From: an uncultured Prevotella sp.
Lineage (GTDB): Bacteria > Bacteroidota > Bacteroidia > Bacteroidales > Bacteroidaceae
Assembly: GCA_900771975.1 (NCBI GenBank)
Contig: CAAGPV010000088.1
Location: 1 to 17,416 of the forward strand
Length of the DNA stretch: 17,416 nucleotides
Direction: 5' to 3'
Below, in pieces: positions 7,021-14,414 of this stretch. The translations under genes were made by a program, and so were the position numbers. The notes beneath the pieces are model-generated. The model was given only the letters and a program-made list of their open reading frames with translations, was not told the DNA's origin and did no database searches. Within the stretch, counting starts at the first letter, position 1. The number at the start of each line of letters is the position of its first letter.

Positions 7021-7086
7021 GTAAGTACGGGCGTACCACCATGCAAGTAGGCTTCTACTGCCCTGCAAGTACGGATGCAAATGCAA
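7021..7086 (+). repeat. Three degenerate tandem units with an exact 22-bp period
   Basis: GTAAGTACGG (7021), GCAAGTAGGC (7043) and GCAAGTACGG (7065) begin at exact 22-base steps; the remaining 12 bases of each unit are poorly conserved. The array lies between the stop of the small Cys-rich gene and its terminator, so it is probably transcribed as 3' untranslated RNA. Confidence 0.5.
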
Positions 7087-7123
7087 GCCTGCCGAACGGC
7101 AACATTGCCCTTTTCTGCAAAAC

Positions 7124-7154
7124 AAAGGCGCTATCCTGATGGGTAGCGCCTTTT
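7124..7154 (+). terminator. Hairpin terminator after the Cys-rich small protein gene
   Basis: AAAGGCGCTA-CC pairs with GG-TAGCGCCTTT around the loop TGAT, ending in a short TTTT. It should end the rightward transcript from 6550. From 7155 to 7379 I see only a weak promoter. Confidence 0.75.
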
Positions 7155-7323
7155 GTGTTAACGAGTTAAGGACAAGTCGTTAGAGCCAAGCTCAAAACCT
7201 CGGACTTGGCAACGGTGCAGTAAAGTAGATAATTGATATGTCAGAGGGATTACAATAGCTTTATAATGATATAACATTATACGGAAGTTTTGGCGCACAC
7301 CTTGAGGTAAAAAAAACGTGGCA

Positions 7324-7332
7324 TAATATTTG
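7324..7332 (+). promoter_or_regulatory. Weak -7-like element before the SDR gene
   Basis: TAATATTTG has one base too many for TAnnTTTG, and the upstream TTGA at about 7302 is a poor -33 match. It lies 48 bases before the ATG. Offered only because no better promoter is visible. Confidence 0.3.
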
Positions 7333-7379
7333 CAAATCATTGACAGAAACAAAATATTGACTTTATAAGACTATAACAA

Positions 7380-8138
7380 ATGAAAAAAAACGTATTCATT
7401 ACAGGTGCCACAAGTGGCATAGGAGAAGCCTGCGCCCGCAAGTTTGCAGAAGGCGGCTACAATCTTGTTCTCACGGCTCGCCGTGCAGACAAGTTGGCAG
7501 AAATAAAGAAACAACTTGAAGCCGAAGGGGCCAAGGTGAAAACTCTGGTGTTTGACGTTCGTGACACCGAGGCTGCCAAGGCAGCCGTCAGCTCTCTTGA
7601 ACCGGAATGGCAGAAGATTGACGTGCTCATCAACAATGCCGGCCTTGCCCTTGGACTGGATAAGGAATATGAAGGCAACACCGAAGAGTGGAGCACAATG
7701 ATTGACACCAACATCAAGGGTCTGCTCACCATGACCCGCCTCATCGTGCCCGGTATGGTGGAACGCAACGAGGGACACGTCATCAACATTGGTAGCGTGG
7801 CCGGCGACGCTGCCTACGCCGGTGGCAACGTCTATTGCGCCACCAAGGCAGCCGTAAAAGCCATCACCGACGGCTTGCGCATAGACGTGGCTGACACGGC
7901 AGTGCGCGTGACCAACCTCAAACCGGGACTGGTGGAAACCCATTTCAGCAACGTGCGCTTCCGTGGTGACGACGAGCGTGCCGACAACGTTTACAAAGGC
8001 ATCACCCCACTCACGGGGGCCGACATTGCCGACGTGGCTTTCTATGCAGCCTCTGCACCCAAGCACGTTCAGATAGCCGAAGTGCTCATCCTTGCCACTC
8101 ATCAAGCCAACGGCAGCGTGATTTACAGAAAGAAATAA
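7380..8138 (+). CDS. Short-chain dehydrogenase/reductase, YdfG-like (NADP-dependent 3-hydroxy acid dehydrogenase type)
   Basis: This 252-residue cytoplasmic oxidoreductase is a classical SDR. The cofactor loop is TGATSGIG at residues 8-15, and Arg34-Arg35 after the second strand favours NADP(H). NNAG is at 85-88, and the catalytic set is Asn111 (DTNIKG), Ser139 (NIGSVAG), Tyr152 and Lys156 (YCATK), followed by PG at 182-183. Overall length and pattern fit the YdfG group, which oxidises L-allo-threonine, serine and related 3-hydroxy acids in E. coli; the substrate here is inferred. The ATG at 7380 gives the standard SDR N-terminus. The gene stands alone, with a strong terminator 17 bases after its stop. 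Both neighbours are functionally unrelated. Confidence 0.88.
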   Translation: MKKNVFITGATSGIGEACARKFAEGGYNLVLTARRADKLAEIKKQLEAEGAKVKTLVFDVRDTEAAKAAVSSLEPEWQKIDVLINNAGLALGLDKEYEGNTEEWSTMIDTNIKGLLTMTRLIVPGMVERNEGHVINIGSVAGDAAYAGGNVYCATKAAVKAITDGLRIDVADTAVRVTNLKPGLVETHFSNVRFRGDDERADNVYKGITPLTGADIADVAFYAASAPKHVQIAEVLILATHQANGSVIYRKK

Positions 8139-8155
8139 AAGCCGTATAAAACAAG

Positions 8156-8192
8156 CAAAAGCCGTAGCTGCCAACTGGCACTACGGCTTTTG
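8156..8192 (+). terminator. Hairpin terminator after the SDR gene
   Basis: CAAAAGCCGTAG (8156-8167) pairs perfectly with CTACGGCTTTTG (8181-8192), with an inner GCC/GGC around AACT. It works equally well on the minus strand, where it would lie about 26 bases beyond a possible gene remnant ending at 8218. Confidence 0.85.
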
Positions 8193-8299
8193 TCTGTTAA
8201 AGAGCGTTGACTCTAATCACTTCACCACCAAACGGGTTGTGGTGGCAATAATACAAACGTTTGCATTGTTTTTTCATACGTTTTCCGCTTTTCGGAGTA

Positions 8300-8328
8300 T
8301 TTGCATATTTCAGATGTTACTAACTTTG
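8300..8328 (+). promoter_or_regulatory. Probable promoter of the 936-residue secreted protein gene
   Basis: TTTG (8300-8303) and TAACTTTG (8321-8328, exact TAnnTTTG) are separated by 17 bases, slightly short of the usual 19-21. The predicted leader is about 105 bases and contains the palindrome GATAATTATC (8355-8364). Upstream, CAAACGTTTG (8254-8263) is a 10-base palindrome that could be an operator. Confidence 0.45.
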
Positions 8329-8439
8329 CTATCGCTATTGAGTCAATATAAAGCGATAATTATCAAAGCCTTGCAAAAAATGCAGGACATATAACAAAGA
8401 CCACTTAAGCCTAAAATAACACTAACAATAATAGGAACA

Positions 8440-11250
8440 ATGAAAAAATCTATGAAATACCTGTTGACTCTCCTGTTGCTTCTGGGAGTAACGGTTGAAA
8501 TGAAAGCGGCAGATGTATATCTGCTTACAGCCCAAACAATCAATGGTATCGAGGGTAAGTATGACGTGCCAAGCAACCATAAGCTTGCTCCGAACACTTC
8601 TTATGGCGACAATGTGTATTCCCTTAAAATCACATCCATGCCCGAAACGGGATTCTGGTTCCGTATCGGAGTGTCAGGGGAGAGTAATCAGATGCAGCCT
8701 ACAGTCAATGATGCTCCGCTTACGATAAACGATGAAGGAACACAAAATCCCACCTCTTATTTTATAGAAAGCGGCTGTTATGGAAGCAGCAATGCCTGGA
8801 AAGTAAGCTATACGGCGGACAAATATGAATATCTCACGGTTAATGTGGACATCACAGAAGGCTCGACGCGCCGCGTATGGATAGAAGGAAAGAAAACTTC
8901 CGCAGGAGAAAGCGGTGAGCCTGTTGCACTGTCAACAGATGTCGAACCGGGTTACTATCTCGTGGGCAATTTCTTCTCAGAGTATAATGTCGGCGGAGAC
9001 GTTAATCTGGGCGGCGACAGGGATACGATAGATTACACAAAACACGTGTATTTCAAATTCGAACAGCAAAAAGACAAAAGCTATGCGTTCAGCATCCCGG
9101 CATGCCTCACGGCACATGCACAGATTCTTGCTGTTGACGATTATGACAATAAGATGGTTTACGGACCGGGCGAGGTATTCAAGCTACATGGTGCAAAGGA
9201 TTATACCAGCGCATGGCCGCTCACGAACGGTAAAGTGGGAACTAATTGTGAAACAACACCAACGGCAAAGACACTTCTCGGTTCTGAGACATTAGCAGAG
9301 AACGGCAACTACTGGGATCTCATGACCCGCAATGACAATGTGACCGACGACGATGGCATGTACACCTTCAGTTTTACGCTTGACGGTGACGGAAACCCCT
9401 CCGACTGGCAGGTAAAGCATGATGCCACTACACGTGTGTCTTATATTCTTGGCGACATGGAAGGGGCAACGGCACAGCCGCTCTTCGATAAGCGTAAAAG
9501 TGGTGGTGACACGGGCGAATACAGCGACAATAATGTGGCTTCGCTCTATTTCAACGGTCGTAACAACTATTGGTGTATTGGATATGTAGTGAATGACTTG
9601 TCAACTGTTGAACAGAAAGAACAGGCAATAAAGGCTACGCCCGATATTCATGTCACACAGAGCGTGAATGTCAACCACGATAACAACTCCGGAACTCACG
9701 ATAAGCTCTTCTTCCTCGGCAATGGAGGATCTTCCTATAATACTCTCGATAACCGCAACAAGGTCAGGCCTAACCGGAAACCCTTCACCCTTCATCTGTA
9801 TGGTACAAAGAGGGTAGAGTTTAACCCTAATCGTGGTGACAGCCGTCTGGCGCAGCAAGACGACAGTTATGGTATGACGGGCGAAATACAATTAAAAGGT
9901 GGTGATAGCAACACTGCCGACTTTACGATAGAAACCATGTCCATGATAGGTAATGCAGTGGATGGAACTTATGATGCGAAAACTGGCAGTTGGAATTATG
10001 CTTCTAAGGCAGGAGACATGGTGTATGACGCCAATGAGCGTTGCTTCTCGTTGACGATATCTACCATAGATGAAAAATACGCCACCCCACATTATTTCAG
10101 GTTCGTTGCCAACCATAGCGCAGCACAGAACTGGGGCGAGACGGACGCTAATGTGACAAGCAATACCGGATTTGCCAGATACAGATATGATGGCGCAGAT
10201 GATGACAACTATACTTGTATGGCAGGCGATCCGAACGATGTGCAGTTTCGTTCAATGGCGAGAGAGGCCGATACTGACTTCGGAAGCGAAAGCCTTTATA
10301 GAAAGGATATTCTCTGGAACCGTCCCGCAGGAATCTGGACGATAAGGTTTTACCCGGAGCGCGACCTGGATGGAAATGATATCTCCCGCTACACCATATC
10401 AGGAACGAAAGTCGTCAAGATTCCTTTCACCTATCGCGTGGATAAGTTTATCCGTACATACAGCAACAGTGTCGCAATGGAACCCGCAAACGACAAAGTG
10501 AAGGTGTATGCAGCATATAAGTATGAAAAACCGAAGGAGGTGAAAGACATCAATTCCCAAGGTACGGTGTATCTTCGTGAGCTCCATTACGTACCGGCAA
10601 ACATGGGAGTAGTGCTCGTGGGTGAGGTGCCTGCGGGCAAATACTCAGACGGCGCTAAACTGGATTTCTCTTTGAAAGAGAAAACGGATGATCTTCTTTC
10701 TGATGATAAGTATGAAGCGTTGTGGATAAAGGCAGACCAGTATGCTGGTGATAATTGGAACAACTATCTCAGACCGACAGTCACGGCTGTTGACAGTCTT
10801 GGAAATGCGGACACCGGCAAGGATGGGAAAATAGCCCACCGTTACTTCGGATTGGGAAATTTCCATTCCACAAAATATTACAGGCAGACGCAGACAGGAA
10901 AAGACTATATCGGTTTCTTCCGTCTTACGGAGAAAGGCAGAAGCGGAGCCAACAAGGCTTATCTGAGTATTCCGGCAAATGCTATCGTTGATGGCGGAGT
11001 GGGAGCAACCTACGGCTATATCGACTTCAACGGACAGCTTCTTGGAAATGAGGCGGATACGAACAATCAGCCGCTTGCGAAAATGGCTGTAATCTTCGAC
11101 GACGAAGACAATGGCGGAGCAACGACTGCCGTAAGTGAAGTGAAGATGGCTAACACCGACGCCGACGCGTTCTATACCCTTCAGGGAATAAAGGTCTCAC
11201 GTCCCGTCAAAGGAGTGTATATCCATAACGGAAAGAAATTCATCAAATAA
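8440..11250 (+). CDS. Large secreted protein of unknown function with C-terminal sorting tail
   Basis: This 936-residue protein begins with a clear signal peptide (MKKSMKYLLTLLLLLGVTVEMKA, cleaved before ADVY). It ends with the Prevotella-type tail AFYTLQGIKV ... KGVYIHNGKKFIK, so it is probably exported and surface-attached. Between them lie beta-rich, aromatic and Asp/Asn/Gly-rich segments: DVYLLTAQTIN near residue 25, a similar GYYLVGNFFS near residue 170, and TFSFTLDGDGNPSDWQV near 310. These look like repeated beta-sandwich modules and recall the SusE/SusF starch-binding style, but I recognise no family and no catalytic motif; glycan binding is a guess. A 64-residue acidic peptide gene starts 10 bases after the stop and shares its transcript. 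Confidence 0.8.
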   Translation: MKKSMKYLLTLLLLLGVTVEMKAADVYLLTAQTINGIEGKYDVPSNHKLAPNTSYGDNVYSLKITSMPETGFWFRIGVSGESNQMQPTVNDAPLTINDEGTQNPTSYFIESGCYGSSNAWKVSYTADKYEYLTVNVDITEGSTRRVWIEGKKTSAGESGEPVALSTDVEPGYYLVGNFFSEYNVGGDVNLGGDRDTIDYTKHVYFKFEQQKDKSYAFSIPACLTAHAQILAVDDYDNKMVYGPGEVFKLHGAKDYTSAWPLTNGKVGTNCETTPTAKTLLGSETLAENGNYWDLMTRNDNVTDDDGMYTFSFTLDGDGNPSDWQVKHDATTRVSYILGDMEGATAQPLFDKRKSGGDTGEYSDNNVASLYFNGRNNYWCIGYVVNDLSTVEQKEQAIKATPDIHVTQSVNVNHDNNSGTHDKLFFLGNGGSSYNTLDNRNKVRPNRKPFTLHLYGTKRVEFNPNRGDSRLAQQDDSYGMTGEIQLKGGDSNTADFTIETMSMIGNAVDGTYDAKTGSWNYASKAGDMVYDANERCFSLTISTIDEKYATPHYFRFVANHSAAQNWGETDANVTSNTGFARYRYDGADDDNYTCMAGDPNDVQFRSMAREADTDFGSESLYRKDILWNRPAGIWTIRFYPERDLDGNDISRYTISGTKVVKIPFTYRVDKFIRTYSNSVAMEPANDKVKVYAAYKYEKPKEVKDINSQGTVYLRELHYVPANMGVVLVGEVPAGKYSDGAKLDFSLKEKTDDLLSDDKYEALWIKADQYAGDNWNNYLRPTVTAVDSLGNADTGKDGKIAHRYFGLGNFHSTKYYRQTQTGKDYIGFFRLTEKGRSGANKAYLSIPANAIVDGGVGATYGYIDFNGQLLGNEADTNNQPLAKMAVIFDDEDNGGATTAVSEVKMANTDADAFYTLQGIKVSRPVKGVYIHNGKKFIK

Positions 11251-11260
11251 ACTGTGAATC

Positions 11261-11455
11261 ATGAAAAAATATATAAAACCAGAGGTTTGGTGTATAGAAG
11301 CCCTATTCGAGTCTTTGCTTGCTGCCGAAAGCGGACAAATAGAAGAAGGGGATGCAAAGAGACATAACTATACTCTCTTTGATGATGAAGAAGACGATGA
11401 CAGCCAGACACATAATTTCAATCTTTGGGATGATGACTGGGGTGATATGAAATAA
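11261..11455 (+). CDS. 64-residue acidic peptide with a duplicated HN(Y/F)xL(F/W)DD motif
   Basis: The product starts MKKYIKPEVWCIEALFESLLAAESG and continues into a strongly acidic tail. In that tail HNYTLFDD (residues 35-42) and HNFNLWDD (51-58) form an internal repeat of 16 residues. There is no signal peptide. Small proteins beginning MKKYIKPE are, from memory, frequent and uncharacterised in Prevotella and Bacteroides. A conserved leader-like N-terminus followed by a variable, repeated tail is also the layout of a modified-peptide precursor, but no maturation enzyme is near, so that is speculation. The ATG is 10 bases after the 936-residue gene and clearly in its operon. A long-stem terminator follows. 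Confidence 0.65.
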   Translation: MKKYIKPEVWCIEALFESLLAAESGQIEEGDAKRHNYTLFDDEEDDDSQTHNFNLWDDDWGDMK

Positions 11456-11494
11456 CAATAGGTTATAGTTGTCTTAAGGTAAGTTTGTGAGCGC

Positions 11495-11564
11495 GAGACA
11501 GTCTATAGGAGCTTTTGCGGATGCTTTTCCCCAAAAACGACTCTTGTAGATTGTCTCTTTTTTT
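11495..11564 (+). terminator. Long-stem terminator of the 936-residue / acidic peptide operon
   Basis: A 17-bp stem (11495-11511 with 11541-11557, three G-U pairs) closes a 29-base loop and is followed by seven T residues. The T run is also the first part of the conserved promoter block that begins at 11560. Confidence 0.7.
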
Positions 11565-11609
11565 ATCCCTACTTGTTTACAATACGAATATTTTGTCTAA
11601 ATTTGCAAA
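11560..11609 (+). promoter_or_regulatory. Promoter of the GH cluster, near-copy of the block at 119-168
   Basis: The -7 element TAAATTTG lies at 11598-11605, 28 bases before an ATG at 11634. The whole 50-base block aligns without gaps to 119-168 with 41 identities, including TTTTTATCCC at the left and TCTAAATTTGCAAA at the right. No good TTTG -33 box is present in either copy, so an activator or alternative sigma factor may read the conserved upstream part (inference). Confidence 0.6.
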
Positions 11610-11657
11610 GGAACATTCTATTAAGTAAATATTATGAATTTGAAAACCAACAATCTA

Positions 11658-11716
11658 AACACATTACTCCCCTCCCTGCGGGGGAGGGGTTAGGGCTTTC
11701 TGCTCTGTCTCCTCAT
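11658..11716 (+). repeat. GC-rich palindromic element in the signal-peptide region of the GH154-type gene (copy 1)
   Basis: CCCCTCCC (11669-11676) and GGGAGGGG (11682-11689) form a hairpin. With its flanks (AACACATTACTCCC before, GGGCTTTCTGCTCTG after) the block matches 13018-13082 at the start of the next gene. Read in the frame of the gene it ends in TAG at 11691-11693. Confidence 0.75.
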
Positions 11717-12944
11717 GCTTATTCCTATGACCTCGGCTTCGGCCAAGAAGAAGACCCAACCAATGACCGACCGCCAGTACTGGTGCTCGCTTGCCTATCG
11801 CATGGCACAGCCCGTGCTTGAGAACATGGCAAAGGGCGAACTACAGAAGAATATGCAGACGGAGTTCAGCCCGAGTTTCGACAACCGCAACCGCAAGGTG
11901 CTCTACATGGAGTGCTTCGGCCGACTTATGGCTGGTATCGCCCCATGGCTCACACTGCCCGACGACAACACACAGGAGGGAGTGCAGCGCCGACAGCTGC
12001 GCGAGTGGGCATTGCAGTCGTACAAGAACGCTGTCGACCCTCAGAGTCCCGACTATCTGTGCTGGGGCATTGGCGGACAGAACCTCGTTGACGCTGCCTA
12101 CGTAGCCGAGAGTTTCCTTCGTGCTTATGATACATTGTGGATGCCGCTCGACGAGCAGACCAAGCAGCGCTACCTCACAGAGTTCCGCAAGCTCCGCAAG
12201 ATTGACCCTCCATACACCAACTGGCTCCTCTTCTCGTCTACCATCGAAAGTTTCATGGCTAAGGCTGGCGGCGAATACGACGAATATCGCGTCAACTCAG
12301 CTTGCCGCAAGATGGAGGAATGGTATGTAGGCGACGGATGGTATGCCGACGGACCGTCGTTCGCATTCGACTACTACAGCTCGTATGTGTTCCATCCTAT
12401 GTATCTTGAGACACTGCAGGCTATGGTTGATGCCAAGGCAAACACCCGCCTCGACTACAAGAAATACTACGACCGCGAACTGAAACGCTGCCAGAAATAC
12501 GCCATAGTTCTTGAGCGTTTCATCGCTCCCGACGGAACTTTCCCCGTTTTCGGCCGCAGCATACCCTACCGTATGGCAACAATGCAGCCGTTGGCACTGA
12601 TGGCATGGTATCAGACTCTGCCAAAGGACCTCAGCAATGGTCAGGTACGTGCCGCTCTGACAAAGACGCTGCACCGTATGTTCGACCATCAGCAGAACTT
12701 CAACGAGGGCGGCTACCTCACTATCGGATTCTGCGGACACCAGCCCAACGTTGCCGACTGGTACACCAACAACGGCTCGCTCTACATGACCACACTCGCC
12801 TTTATGCCTCTCGGCTTGCCTGCCACACACCCGTTCTGGACTGATGCAGCACAGCCTTGGACTCAGATGAAGGCATGGAATGGTGAGGCTTTCCCGAAGG
12901 ACCATCACTGGCAAGACGACATCCAGACAAAGGATAAGTGGTAG
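11715..12944 (+). CDS. DUF2264 protein, GH154-type glycosidase, with export signal interrupted by TAG
   Basis: The body (MTDRQYWCSLAYRMAQPVLENMAKGE onward, through GGQNLVDAAYVAESFLRAYD, YTNWLLFSSTIESFMAKAGGEYDEYR and GWYADGPSFAFDYYSSYVFHPMYLE) is a full-length DUF2264 domain, an alpha/alpha-barrel of about 400 residues. To my knowledge this family includes CAZy GH154, whose Bacteroides member BT3677 is an exo-beta-glucuronidase in arabinogalactan use. The natural start is probably ATG 11634. From there the frame reads MNLKTNNLNTLLPSLRGRG, TAG at 11691-11693, then GFLLCLLMLIPMTSASA, a good signal-peptide core and cleavage site. The matching block in the next gene has TGG at the place of the TAG. 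Starting at 11715 leaves no hydrophobic core, so the product would stay in the cytoplasm or not be made. I treat it as a probable pseudogene or phase-silent allele with an intact enzyme body. Confidence 0.75.
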   Translation: MLIPMTSASAKKKTQPMTDRQYWCSLAYRMAQPVLENMAKGELQKNMQTEFSPSFDNRNRKVLYMECFGRLMAGIAPWLTLPDDNTQEGVQRRQLREWALQSYKNAVDPQSPDYLCWGIGGQNLVDAAYVAESFLRAYDTLWMPLDEQTKQRYLTEFRKLRKIDPPYTNWLLFSSTIESFMAKAGGEYDEYRVNSACRKMEEWYVGDGWYADGPSFAFDYYSSYVFHPMYLETLQAMVDAKANTRLDYKKYYDRELKRCQKYAIVLERFIAPDGTFPVFGRSIPYRMATMQPLALMAWYQTLPKDLSNGQVRAALTKTLHRMFDHQQNFNEGGYLTIGFCGHQPNVADWYTNNGSLYMTTLAFMPLGLPATHPFWTDAAQPWTQMKAWNGEAFPKDHHWQDDIQTKDKW

Positions 12945-12993
12945 AAAAAAAGCCCTACCCTATATTTTCTCTAGACAATAAATCGTAAAAAAC

Positions 12994-14193
12994 ATGAACA
13001 TTATAACAAATAAACTCAACACATTACTCCCTTCCATACGGGGGAAGGGCCGGGGATGGGGCTTTCTGCTCTGCCTGCTCATTTCCCTCCCCTTATCAGC
13101 CAAGACTTGGACAACCGACCAGGTGAAAGACCTGATTGTGCGTGTCAATACCTACTGGCAGCATAACAATAAGGCTGAGACACGCTCATTCTGGGATCCG
13201 GCAGCCTATCACACTGGCAATATGGAAGTGTATAAGTTGCTGAAAGACGAGAAGCAGCTCGACTACACTCGCCGTTGGGCTTATCACAACAACTGGAGCG
13301 GAGCCACTGAGGCCGACCCACGCCGCTGGAAGTATGCTACATACGGCGAGGGCAAGGACTTTGTTTTGTTCGGCGACTGGCAGGTTTGCTTCCAGACCTA
13401 CATCGACCTCTACAACCTCGCTTTGGCAAATGGCGGCACCGATGCCGACAACTACTTCATGGTGAAGCGTGCCAAGGAGGTGATGCACTACGAGGCTTAC
13501 TCTAAGAACGACGACTACTGGTGGTGGAGCGACGCTCTGTATATGGTAATGCCGGTGATGACAAAAATGTATAAGTTGACTGGCGACTCACAGTATCTCG
13601 ACAAACTCTACGCCAACCTGCTCTACGCCGACCGCATCATGCTCGACGAGGAGACTGGACTGTACTTCCGCGACGCTCGCTACGTCTATCCTAAGCACAA
13701 GAGCGTAAACGGCAAGAAGGACTTCTGGGCTCGTGGCGACGGATGGGTACTTGCCGGACTTGCCAAGGTGTTGCAGGATATGCCTAAAGACTACAAGCAC
13801 TACAAGTTCTTCGTAGACAAGTTCCAGCGTCTTGCCGACATCGTAGCCAAGACTCAGCAGAAGGAAGGCTACTGGACTCGTTCAATCATGGACCCCAACC
13901 ATGCTCCCGGACCGGAGACAAGCGGCACAGCCTTCTTCACCTACGGCATTCTGTGGGGTGTAAACAATGGCTATCTCGCCAAGAAAGACTACAAGAAGTG
14001 TATCGACCGCGCATGGCAATACATCTCTGAGACTGCTGTTCAGGCCGACGGTAAGGTAGGCTACGTGCAGCCCATCGGCGACTGCGCCATCCCCGGTCAG
14101 ACTGTAGACGCCAACTCGCAAGCCAACTTCGGTGTGGGTGCCGTGCTGCTGGCATCATGCGAGTATTATCGCTACATAAACAATCAGAAATAA
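12994..14193 (+). CDS. Glycoside hydrolase family 105, unsaturated uronyl hydrolase
   Basis: This 399-residue exported enzyme belongs to the GH88/GH105 (YteR-like) group, which removes the 4,5-unsaturated uronic acid left by polysaccharide lyases through hydration of its double bond. Family features seen are VCFQTYIDLYN with Asp128, WWWSDALYMVMP with Asp180, FWARGDGWVLAGL at 244-256 and GPETSGTAFFTYGILWG near 306-322. Residues 1-36 form the signal peptide, but its n-region contains LLPSIRGKGRGWG, encoded by the GC-rich palindromic element shared with the upstream gene. The hydrophobic core FLLCLLISLPLSA follows. It starts 49 bases after the DUF2264 gene with no promoter visible, so the two are probably one operon. 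Position beside GH154- and DUF4861-type genes suggests arabinogalactan or pectin side chains as the substrate source (inference). Confidence 0.88.
   Translation: MNIITNKLNTLLPSIRGKGRGWGFLLCLLISLPLSAKTWTTDQVKDLIVRVNTYWQHNNKAETRSFWDPAAYHTGNMEVYKLLKDEKQLDYTRRWAYHNNWSGATEADPRRWKYATYGEGKDFVLFGDWQVCFQTYIDLYNLALANGGTDADNYFMVKRAKEVMHYEAYSKNDDYWWWSDALYMVMPVMTKMYKLTGDSQYLDKLYANLLYADRIMLDEETGLYFRDARYVYPKHKSVNGKKDFWARGDGWVLAGLAKVLQDMPKDYKHYKFFVDKFQRLADIVAKTQQKEGYWTRSIMDPNHAPGPETSGTAFFTYGILWGVNNGYLAKKDYKKCIDRAWQYISETAVQADGKVGYVQPIGDCAIPGQTVDANSQANFGVGAVLLASCEYYRYINNQK
13018..13082 (+). repeat. GC-rich palindromic element in the GH105 signal peptide (copy 2)
   Basis: CCCTTCC (13029-13035) pairs with GGAAGGG (13043-13049), followed by CCGGGGATGGGG. 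The flanks are shared with copy 1 at 11658-11716. This copy is two codons longer and stays open, encoding LLPSIRGKGRGWG. Confidence 0.75.
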
Positions 14194-14210
14194 ATTACAG
14201 CCGCATACAG

Positions 14211-14349
14211 ATGAGAAAATCATTAATAATCACCGCCATGGCTGCAATGGCTCTTAGCGTGAGTGCGGCCAAGGTAAAGAAGGCTGCAGCGCCTGCCTTA
14301 TCAGGACATGACATTCAGCTTCCGCCTCACACCGCTGGGCGTGAAGTAA
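14211..14349 (+). pseudogene. Remnant of a deleted secreted-protein gene
   Basis: ATG 14211 starts a clean signal peptide (MRKSLIITAMAAMALSVSAAKVKKAAAP), 17 bases after the GH105 stop. After about 14300 the original frame becomes non-protein-like. The +1 frame then gives YQDMTFSFRLTPLGVK and a stop at 14347-14349, which looks like an enzyme C-terminus. A terminator follows 14 bases later. The simplest reading is that an internal deletion removed nearly the whole gene, joining the first codons to the last out of frame. The lost product cannot be identified; in this context a secreted glycosidase or esterase is likely. The original frame stays open into the next gene, making a false long ORF with two signal peptides. 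Confidence 0.55.
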
Positions 14350-14363
14350 TCAATAACCCAAAC

Positions 14364-14399
14364 AAAGCCCTACCCCCATGTGTGGGTGGGGCTTTTTTT
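14364..14399 (+). terminator. Terminator hairpin between the gene remnant and the DUF4861 gene
   Basis: AAAGCCCTACCC (14364-14375) pairs with GGGTGGGGCTTT (14384-14395, one G-U), followed by TTTTA. The downstream ATG is only 16 bases beyond the T run, leaving no room for a promoter, so the next gene depends on read-through or on a promoter upstream of this hairpin. Confidence 0.75.
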
Positions 14400-14414
14400 A
14401 AATTCACTACATCT

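Noticed and set aside
7371..8174. Long open frame of 267 codons antisense to the SDR gene
   Set aside because: It mirrors a high-confidence SDR gene, lacks any family pattern and has no promoter. Similar antisense frames oppose the GH genes (12297-12914, 14508-15209).
14157..14414. N-terminal extension of the DUF4861 frame back to 14157
   Set aside because: It would start inside GH105, contain a first complete signal peptide, run through a terminator hairpin and then meet a second signal peptide.
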